Shown here: positions 54,973 through 64,000 of the stretch, piece by piece | How positions within the stretch are numbered: position 1 is the first letter of the stretch | Layout: every line of letters starts with the position of its first letter | NCBI GenBank assembly: GCA_029449235.1 | Contig: JANATG010000014.1 | Location: 1,612,001-1,676,000, forward strand | From: Linnemannia schmuckeri | Lineage: Eukaryota > Mortierellomycota > Mortierellomycetes > Mortierellales > Mortierellaceae | DNA length: 64,000 nucleotides | Reading direction: 5' to 3' | Notes under the pieces: model-generated | Told to the model about the DNA's origin: nothing | The model's input: the letters and a program-made list of their open reading frames with translations, nothing else | Database searches by the model: none | Position numbers and translations under genes: made by a program

Positions 54973-57315
54973 TTAGAGGATGAGGCACTTCTTGGACTTC
55001 CTTGTGGGCTGAACGGGGCAGAGGACGGCACGGATGGCCTCATCAAAGACGTTTTTGAGGCCCTTCTGGGTCAAGGCCGAGCACTCGAGGTAGCGGACAG
55101 CAGAGATCTCCTTGGCCATCTGAAGACCCTGAGGGTATGTGATGGGCATCATACGCTTCTCGCGCAACTTGTCCAAAGTCTCCTTCTCCTCGCGCAAATC
55201 CAACTTGGTGCCGACAAGAATCGTAGGGATGTTGGGAGCGTGATGGCTAATCTCGGGGTTCCACTATTTTACATAAAAAGGATGTGGTTAATATCAACTG
55301 TCAATTGTAGATGGGATGGGTGTACTGTCTACTGGCAAAAGAAGGGGGGGGGGGGGAGGGGGTCATTCAATAGGGGAGAGTAGGATGAGGTAACGATGTG
55401 GGGTTGTTAGACAAGGGCGCATTGCTGTGCCCCGGACCAATGCAATGCAAGTCCAGTCCAGTTCCCCACGCCTAGTCCAGTCCTGCAGCTACTTGCAGTC
55501 CACAAGTCTCTTTTTAATCCCCTAACTCCCAGACCACTTGCATGTGTATCCCCGTTCTCCCTTAGAGCTACGAAGCACCCTTTTCAACTTTGTTTCTCCG
55601 TCCTTGCTATTCCTCTATTGTCGACCGAGTTTGTCCTCTTGCTGTCGTCCATCTATCTCTTGTCGTTGTGTAAGAGTGTTTGTCGGTCCAAAAGATGAAA
55701 CGCATTATGCCATTGTCTCCTGATATCCCCAATTCTCCTTTGGCTAATGTGCTCAAGGAATCGATTGTTGACAGCAAGCCTGAGAGCGAAAACAAAGAGG
55801 TCGAACTGAACGACCTTCTTTTCTTCTCAAGCCTTTTGCTGTGCAAAATCCATGCGTTGTTGTTTTGCCTTTTTTTTGTGCTTTGCCATAATACTGTCGG
55901 CCCTTTTTCCTTTGTCCATTGTCCTGTGTCCTATCGCGACACTGCCTGTCGGTCGGACAAATTTGAGCCGTGAGCACAAATACACAACAACAGCAACGCT
56001 TGGCACTAGCATGAAAAAAAATAGCAATACGGCGACGAACGGTCTTTCATGGCACCACCTCGCTCAATTATCTGCCCTAGCGTCCTGCGTCCTGTCTCCT
56101 GTGTCCTGTTCCCATGTCCAGTTTTATCTGCTTATTTCTTGTTTCCTTTCTTCTTCAAATAGCAAACAAAGTCCAAAAAAAAAAGATTGATGGGTCGCAA
56201 GAAAGGAAAAAAGGGCTCATCGAGGGAGAGAGAAGGAAGGTTGCACGAAGTAATATTTGCTTTTTCATACTTCCTTTTGCCCTCTTTCCTCGTGGTCGCA
56301 CATTTCATACTTCTTGTCGCCTCTTTGTCTTTTTGTTCATTTTCGTGCCTCTGCCGGCCTTGTTCCCTCGTGGTCGTACACCGAGTTGGATTTCTTTCAT
56401 TTCTTTTCATTGCCCAACAATTGCCTTCATGCAACCATTGTTCGTTACTCAAAAACCCCATAAAAAGAATGAGGAGAAAGAAAAAAGAAGGGGTGGAAAG
56501 AATGTGGAAAAAAGTGAGATGATTACCTTGGTCTTGACGTTCTCGAAAGAAGGAGGAGAGACGAGAGAGAAGCAGATGAGGAAGACGTCGGTCTGGGGAT
56601 AGGAGAGAGGGCGAAGACGATCGTAATCCTCCTGTCCAGCGGTATCCCAAAGACCGAGGTTGATGGGCTTTCCATCGACCATGACATTGGCCGAGTAGTT
56701 GTCAAAGCTGTTTATAGATAAATTGAGAAAAGAGCGGGGATTTGATTAGCCATGAATGGACGTTTAAGAGGCAAGGTTGGACAAGGTTGGAGAACGAGGA
56801 CCGTTGGGGTCAACATCCAATAGATATACTACTATTCTTATTCTGATTTGCAATGACATTGCTGTTTTGTAAATTGTCATCATTCCATTCAACTTACACA
56901 GTGGGAATGTACTCGCCGGGGAAGGCGTTGGTGGTGTAACTAATGAGGAGACAAGTCTATTTTTTTTGTTGAGAGGTTGATTGGTGGTTGTTAGTCGTCA
57001 GTCGTCCTTGAGTTTTTTCTTTTCCTGCATTCAACGACTAGTTGGCGTAAGGCCGGGTCATCATCATCTTGCTAAATTGAGAGAGGGTTGTTCGCTGGTA
57101 CCTTTCCGACAGCACCGTCTATTTCATTTTGTATGACAAAGAGAGAGGGAGAGAGACAAAAGAAGCTGTTAACATATGGTATTTGGTTCAAGGTGTATCG
57201 GACAGGCGCGTGGATATCTGTGGCACATGTGTTGCGAGCGAGAATAAATGGACCGCAGGGAAGGTGGCGTTGTCATTTCTGTATTGACTGTTCTCCAGCT
57301 GGTTGGCCGATACGA

Positions 57316-57347
<32 letters not shown>

Positions 57348-57512
57348 CTCTCTGTGACAGAGTAAGTGAGACGAATAAGGAATGAACAAGGACAACAAGA
57401 GCTGAGTGTATGTGGATGATGATGAACGGAAGATGTTGCTTAGAGTAGGAGTGGAGGAAGAAAGGAAGAAAGGAAGTATACCTCCGACGACGACACACTT
57501 GATGGCCTGCAT
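54973..57512 (-). CDS. RAC1: Rho-family GTPase RAC1
   Basis: Exons 57512-57482, 57118-57102, 56956-56898, 56707-56527 and 55263-54973 total 579 bases and give 192 residues, the canonical Rac length. Exon 2 is a 17-nt microexon inside the P-loop. Key blocks: MQAIKCVVVGDGAVGK, TCLLISYTTNAFPGEYIPTV, FDNYSANVMVDGK, LWDTAGQEDYDRLRPLSYPQ, VGTKLDL and LECSALTQKGLKNVFDEAIR. It ends in a polybasic stretch and the CAAX box CLIL, which predicts geranylgeranylation. It is Rac rather than Cdc42 by YSANVMVDGK and the tail. Family role: membrane switch for actin polarity and NADPH oxidase. Intron 4 is 1263 bp and carries a G13 run. Confidence 0.97.
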
Positions 57513-60500
57513 GCTGGTAGTGGGTTAAATGAACAAAGAGAAAAGGAGGAAGGATGTGTATGTAAAAAGTAGCTGGTGAGGTCGAGAGTGAAGAGTGAAG
57601 CGAAGAAAGAAGAAGGAAAGGAAAGGAAAGAAAAGAAAAGAAAAGAGAGAATAAGACAAGGGAAAGAAAAAGGAAAAAAGGAAAAAAAAAAAAAAAAAAA
57701 AAAAGGCGACGAGGTCGGTTGTGATTTGATTTGATTTGATTCTTGAACTCTGTTCCTTTTCTCTGTTCTCTCTCCGTCAGTATAAAATGAAAATTGAGGA
57801 CAATAGGCGGCACAGGACGGACCAAAGGGACGAATGGAAAAGTTTATATTTTATTTACTTGTGTGCTCGCCATCACCAGTTTCCCGACAGCAGCTCAAGC
57901 GAAATAGAAGCGAGAGAGACTAACAACGGCAATTCGTGTACTCGTCGTTGCCGTAGTCGTCTGTCCCTTGGACGTACCCTCTACCTGTTCACTCGCCACT
58001 CGCCATCTTCTTTTCTCAATCTCATTTTCATTTTATTTATTTTTTTTTCTCGGTTTTGCCACTGGACTGGACCAAAAGACATAATGTGTGTTTGTGCCTG
58101 ATGCTCAACAGAAGTTTAATAACGAACAGCTGGCAGACAAATGTACCCTTTCGCAAATAGTAGTCAGCCACCATCTCTCCTTCTCCTTCGTCCTCTGTTA
58201 GCTCGCTTGGTCTATCCTTCGTTAAACGGTTCGATTCATTTCATTGTTTGTTGTTTGTGGTGGTGGCCGTGCTTTTGTTCCCTTTGTTGCAGTTGGAATT
58301 GTGTATCTTTTCTTCTGCAAAAGCGGTATGAATTGTAGAGTAGAGTCTGAAAACCCGTCGACAGCTGTAGTAAGAACAGTCCACAGACGAAGTCTCGTTA
58401 TTGTTGAACCCTGTGGTGTTAAAAAGCAATGGGACAAACCATGCAACATTCATACAAATATACAATTACAATTGAAAACATACGAGAGCATTAAATATTT
58501 GCACCTACGATCAAAAACTATTGTATTATTTGAATATGCTTAGACATTGGCATCGCATCGCATGGCATCGCATGGTTTATCAAACAAATGGCTCAATTTT
58601 ATTATTATTATTTTGTTTATTCATATCTTGCATGCCTTTTCTTCTCTCTTTCTCTGGCCATTGTTCTGTTGCTCTTCCTTGTCTATTCTCACTTTCCCAG
58701 TTTATCATATCGTTCTCGTCCTTCTCGTTTGAAGGGTAATAGTGTCCATGCTCATGTTCATGTTCATGTGTGTGAGTGTGCGTGCGTGTGTTAATATAAA
58801 GACAGCGTAACCTTGTTGTTGTTTGGTTGACTAATACGAACGAAAATCGCTCTCGACAATAATAGCTTTCCTCTCTATTGTTCTCTGTTTTCATTTCTTT
58901 TTTTTTTTGCTATTTTATTTTGCCCAGTTTTCATCACTCATTCCCCAAAACGGCATTGGTAAGGCCATGGACATGGGAGAGAGAGGAAAAGAGAGAGAGG
59001 GCTTTCGTTGGTCGTTCGGTTTATCTATTCATATAATAAAGAGGTCTAGTCGATTGTTTATTTTCGAACCCCATCCTCCTCCTCTCCAGTGTAAAAAGCA
59101 GGCCAAAAAAAAAGAAAAAAAGAAAAAATGAGTAGAGTTTCATGAAATGAGTGTGCTTTCGAGAGCACCAACATGCAGTCGGCTCTCTCTTTGTCCTATT
59201 GCTGTCGTTGTTGTCGCATTCCTCTTTTTTCTTTTCTCTCTTTTTTTCGTTGGTTTGCCGTCGGGTCCATCTTTCCTTCACCTCTCAGTTACTGTTGTCA
59301 CCGTACTTTCACCATGATCATGGTTGTCGCACCCTGTTCTCTCCCTTTCTTATCTCACTCACCCCTATTCCCTCCACTTGAAAGTGAGGAAATGAAGTGT
59401 AATGGCCATCAACACGCCATGGATGCGACTCCGGAGTATCTGGCAAGACGAGAGCTCAAATATTTTAACGGACATCCAACAACAGCGCGATTAAATATCA
59501 GCGGCTATTCCGGTTGTGCATGGGTACCCCTTAACACATATCGCATCGGAAATAACGAATGAACAAGGAATTAGTGCTTTTTTTAATTGACCAAGCCATT
59601 AGTCAGTTAGTAATAAGAGAGAGAAACCTCACGCGTCCGTGTTTCTTATTAAGCATTCGCGTTAAAAAAAAAAAAAAAAAGAGTCTCTCGGAGTTCGTCG
59701 ACTTGCAAGGGAGGGAGAAAAAAACTTTCTCTCTTTGCATATTTTATACGTGTTGTGTGTCCTTGAAAAATCGTCTGTGTTTGTATAAAAAGCCGTTGAG
59801 TTTGACATGCAGCACAACATGTCTACAGCGACAAGGCAGGAAGTTGCTGTGGGGTGTGAGTTGGTCACATAACAAGACGAGAAGAAACTGAAAAGGCGAC
59901 AGTTGGATGAGAGACGTTTTGGTGGGGGATGGACGCAACATAGGTGTAAAGTTAAGAACAAGAGAGTGATACGAGTCGGTAAAGGCAACGATGAAGATGA
60001 ATTGATATCGGATTGAAAGACAATAAAAAAAATTGGGGAATTTGTCTCTATCATAGTTGACGGCGAACATGCCCCTTTTCTCCTTAACTGGAGAGTACAA
60101 ACAAAAGAAAGAACGATACAAGGGTAAAAAATGGGGGAATCGGATAAAAAATGGTGATGTGACATGGTGGCCCAAGCCAGCCAAGCTATTTCTTGTGTGT
60201 ACGAATAGAACGAGTGAGGAGTAGAAAGGGAGAAAGAGTAATGAGAGCTATTGTGAAAATGAGTAAGAATGAGTGAGAGAAGGATGGCGAGAGGAGAGGA
60301 GAAAGAAGGAAACTCCAAAGGAAGAGATAACGATACGAGCGGATTGTTAGAGAGAGATGACGACTATCTTCATAGTCGAATGCTTCGGCCATCAACAAAT
60401 ATATACCATCCTTTCTCGCTCACTCGCTGAATTGTGCTTGCGGCAAAATAAAAAATCACGTCTCTTTCTTCTTAACCCTCTGCCCTCTCTTCCTCTCGCT

Positions 60501-60611
60501 CAACTCGACCCTTATTTCTTTCTTTCTCTCCTGGCCTTCTTTCCTTTTCTTTTTCTCTTTTTTCTCCCACCCTCACCCACCCCACCACACAATAAGAGTT
60601 ATATACATACC
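57513..60611. other. 3.1-kb divergent spacer RAC1-glycogen synthase
   Basis: Contains an A24 run near 57681-57704, an A17 run near 59665 and much CT-rich DNA. An ATG frame at 59392-59562 (MKCNGHQHAMDATPEYLARR, 56 aa) looks more balanced than its surroundings but has no family match. I see no splice-linked gene. Confidence 0.4.
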
Positions 60612-63600
60612 ATGGCAACACAGCGCAATGTTCACAAACCCCTCCTCTTCGAAATCGCATGGGAGGTCGCCAACAAGGGTAATTAACAAACACAAAAGAG
60701 GCTCTCATTCATGCCTGTTATTCACAAACACGGTCAACAATAAAGACTCATTCTTTACTTTCTTCCTTTTTCTCTCGCGGTAAATGCATTGTAGTTGGAG
60801 GAATCTACACGGTGTTAAAGTCAAAGGCCCCAGTGACGTGCCATGAATACGGAGACAGGTACACCATGATCGGACCCCTGTCCTACAAGACAGCTCCCTT
60901 GGAGGTTGAAACTCTCGAGCCCGACACCCCCGAGCTCAGACTCACCCTCGAGTCTATGAAGGAGCGCGGCGTCAAGTTTCTCTACGGTCGCTGGCTGATC
61001 GAAGGTGCTCCTAAGGTTCTCCTCTTCGACACCGGCTCTGTCTACCATAAGCTCGACGAGTGGAAGGGCGATCTCTGGAACGTCGCCGGTATTCCCTCGC
61101 CACCTAACGATCATGAGACCAACGAGGCTATTCTCTTTGGATACCTCGTTGCCTGGTTCCTCGGCGAGGTAAGGTCTGCTCTTCTTGTTTTTTTATTACA
61201 GAGTAGGCTTTTTTATTTTCAATCACACGCCTACTCTATCTTTCCATCAACCAAGAACCAAGGTCATACTATATCATTGCTACATGCAGGCATGGACGGT
61301 CCAATATTAGCACCATCATAGTGACAAAGGACTACATACGCTCATGGATTGCCATGAATGAAAAGCAAGTGTAGTGAACAGAAGACAAGACAAACCAGAT
61401 ACAACCTGAATAAGGGATCGTAGATCAAAAAAGGAAGGAAGGGCTTGCAGAGCCATAATGTAGAAGGCTGGGGGTGGGTAAAACGCAGGATGAGGACAGC
61501 AAAAGATCCTGGAATAACAAGAGGCATACATGCAAAAAAAAAAGAAAAAAAAAAAAAAAAAAAGAAATAGAGAACAGAGAAAGAAACAAGCAGACCAAGG
61601 GATCGATCATCGTGGGAAATCAGTATTTGCTTCACATATACCCATGTCTATTGCCTCCCTCCCCCCCCCCCCCCCCCCCCCCAACTGTCTACATTTCTCG
61701 CTTTCTCGGCTCAGACATCTCGCAATGGCTGTTGTCGCAATACACAACACAGGGTCACAGTTCTCCAAGACGTGGTCAATGATTTTTTTTCTTCCCCTTT
61801 GCTTGCATCACATATCTACTTTTTCATTCTTTTGGTAACAATTGGTGAAAATTCAACTTTGCAGGTTTCCTCATCCGGGACGAAGAAGGGACAAGCAAGA
61901 GGGGAAGAAAGTAGAATTTGAGAGCGAATGGGACGTTAAGAGAGAACGGAGAGTGCCTTGTCTTTCCCCCAACTCAAATTATCGCGCGTACACCAATCGG
62001 TCAGGGGGCTGTTCCAAGCGGACAAGAGAAAACAAAGAGGGAAACTCACAATGCTCACCCAGCAGAGCAAACAGTAATGGTGGGGAAAAAAGAACGACTA
62101 CCATCCATAAAGACAACGAGGGAAAAAAGGGGGTAAGGAAGAAAGGGAGGCACATAACGGACAACTACTGTTCTCCAGAGCCACTATCAACAGGCAGACG
62201 AGAAACCAAGAGTTATGACTGAGAAACTAATGCACGACAATGGACGGACATGGACTATGACAATGCTCAAAAATAATGCATTCAACAAGGAAGAATGGTC
62301 TTATCGCAGATTGAAGTGAGAGTGTGGACCTTATTTGTTGGGTTCATTCATGCGTGCTAGTTGAATCGAGGGGTATCCTTTGTGGTAGTCTTTCTGTTCT
62401 TAGATCATCCTTGGATCAATGGAAAACGAAACAGCTCAACACGTAACAACGAACAACAAACACTATACGAAGACTAACCATGGTCTCTTTGGCACTTTTT
62501 CTTCATCCTGGTGTTCTATAGTTTGTTGCACATGAGAAAAAGGCGGCAATTATTGCCCACTTTCACGAATGGCTCGCAGGTGTGGGCATTGCCCTTTGCC
62601 GCAAACGTCATATCGACGTCACCACCATCTTCACCACCCACGCTACCTTGCTCGGACGTTACCTTTGTGCTGGATCCGTTGACTTTTACAACAACCTCAG
62701 GAACTTTGACGTCGACCACGAGGCTGGTAAACGTGGCATCTACCACCGCTACTGCATCGAGCGTGCTGCTACTCACTGCTGCGATGTCTTTACCACCGTC
62801 TCTCATATCACCGCTTACGAAGCCGAGCATTTGTTGAAGAGGAAGCCAGGTATGTATCGTATGATCTAATCTGCTGGATATTTTCTTTCAGAGAAAATGA
62901 TCGACGAAGGGTTAAAAGACAAAGAAAACACCGGACTGACGGAAGGCGGATCTGGGACTGACGTGGGGCTGAGACATTTTTTATTTCAGAAGATGCCAAC
63001 CTTGCTCTTGTATCTAACACATGCTCCTAATCTTTCATAATGATAAATAGATGGTGTGCTGCCCAACGGACTTAACGTAGTCAAGTTCTCAGCAATGCAC
63101 GAGTTCCAAAACTTGCATGCAGTGTCCAAGGATCGCATCCACGACTTTGTCCGAGGTCACTTTTACGGCCACTATGATTTCGATCTGGAGAACACCTTAT
63201 ATTTTTTCACTGCTGGACGATACGAGTACCGCAACAAGGGTCTGGACATGTTTATTGAGTCTCTTCAACGTAAGTATCCGGCATGCTGAAAAGAAGAGAA
63301 TAGGGAGAATGAGGGGGTCTCAATGTCTTTCCTTGCTCACAAACCTTGGATCGGCGTTTGTGGGTTGATTTTGGCCTGAAGTGGTGGGTCAAGTCTCTGA
63401 CTTTGAAACTCCTTTTTTATGATTTTGCGGAGAAGGTGAAGTCGAGGCATGTGGCGGAAATGATGGCATTGGTGAATGCCCAGTACTTCAGCTAAGGATT
63501 GCTCATAATCCGAAGAGGAGCGGTGATGAGGGTGTGCGTGTGCTCTGATTGGTATTTTTTTTTTTTTTTTTCTCAAAGAAACATGAGCGGTGACCTCAAT

Positions 63601-64000
63601 GGTTGCACCACATTCCCATTACTCAGAAAATATCCCGATCTAATCCCTTTTACTCCAAAAAATAGGTCTGAATGAGAAGCTGAAGGCATGCAACTCACCA
63701 ATGACGGTTGTCGCGTTTATCATCACCCCTGCCGAGACGCATTCGTTCACAGTCGAGACCTTGAAGGGACAGGCTGTAGTCAAGCAGCTCAAGGAGACTG
63801 TCCATGATATTGCCAAGCGTATGGAAACCCGCCTCTTTGAGAAGGCCTCTCGGTAAGAACCTATGTCCTATTGCATCGTCATTTCTTGTGAACGATTTGT
63901 GTCAAAATTTGATGCATTTTCACTAACTAGTCATCATATTGTGACACATAGTGGAGGAGATGTAAACACGACACAGTTTTTGACGAGCGAAGATCAGATT
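60612..64000 (+). CDS. GSY1: Glycogen synthase (GT3), 3' end beyond window
   Basis: Visible exons: 60612-60678, 60795-61168, 62522-62849, 63051-63269, 63666-63852 and 63952 onward. Every junction keeps phase. Start: MATQRNVHKPLLFEIAWEVA. Next comes NKVGGIYTVL, the UDP-glucose-binding lysine region of GT3 synthases. Other family blocks: YGDRYTMIGP, GRWLIEGAPKVLLFDTGS, EAILFGYLVAWFLGEF, HFHEWLAGVGIALCRKR, TTIFTTHATLLGRYLCAG, CCDVFTTVSHITAYEAEHLL and PNGLNVVKFSAMHEFQN. Role: adds glucose from UDP-glucose to glycogen in the cytosol. The C-terminal regulatory phosphorylation sites lie outside the window. Intron 2 is 1353 bp and contains a C22 run at 61661-61682. Confidence 0.96.
61661..61682. repeat. 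C22 homopolymer in glycogen synthase intron 2
   Basis: 22 uninterrupted C. Its nearest counterpart is the G13 run at 55344-55356 in RAC1 intron 4. Confidence 0.9.

Noticed and set aside
1..64000. tRNA or rRNA genes
   Set aside because: Scanning by eye for B-box and rRNA core sequences found none; covariance-model searches could still reveal one.

Overview
The window looks like nuclear DNA of a filamentous fungus, most likely a mucoromycete and plausibly a Mortierella relative. Genes are split by many small introns. Homopolymer runs and CT/AG-rich low-complexity DNA fill the spacers. The gene set is fungal (RNase T2 with a chitin-binding-like tail, RVS161, RAX1, glycogen synthase), with an F-box/LRR gene, a NACHT-WD40 relic and an XPG/TnpB-like element of kinds common in that group. 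The taxon is inferred from content, not measured. No rRNA, tRNA, CRISPR array or bacterial-style operon was seen.

Layout. 1-4.9 kb: two tandem RNase T2 genes, the first cut by the window edge, with a faint NTF2-like fragment between them. 4.9-8.9 kb: no gene seen. 8.9-12.9 kb: a 1218-residue disordered protein. 12.9-16.3 kb: mostly empty. 16.3-18.2 kb: F-box/LRR protein. 19.2-19.6 kb: small hypothetical protein. 20.2-22.4 kb: TOM40. 22.8-27.9 kb: a decayed transposon with 20-bp terminal inverted repeats. 28.5 kb: a 119-bp fold-back element with a 9-bp target duplication. 28.9-32.0 kb: RAX1-like RGS membrane protein. 33.7-36.1 kb: Rab7-like GTPase. 37.4-38.2 kb: PIG-H. 38.8-40.8 kb: PAF1. 41.4-43.1 kb: RVS161-type BAR protein. 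43.7-46.6 kb: NACHT-WD40 pseudogene. 47.8-49.8 kb: PAP2 lipid phosphatase. 50.1-50.4 kb: small two-exon ORF. 50.7-52.3 kb: secreted aspartic protease. 52.8-54.4 kb: TANGO2/NRDE protein. 55.0-57.5 kb: RAC1. 60.6-64.0 kb: glycogen synthase, running off the end.

Most genes are unrelated housekeeping functions in both orientations: mitochondrial import, GPI anchors, transcription elongation, membrane shaping, small-GTPase signalling and glycogen. They do not form a cluster. I built exon models from GT-AG junctions and kept those whose phases closed and whose products matched a known family.

The main candidate for a new system is the element at 22767-27897. Its terminal inverted repeats enclose one strand of decayed coding sequence. 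That sequence joins a FEN1/XPG-type 5'-nuclease domain to a C-terminal TnpB/Fanzor/Cas12f-like RuvC plus zinc-ribbon module. All metal-ligand positions of both nuclease modules are still readable, although stops, a frameshift and a 330-bp interruption show that this copy is dead.
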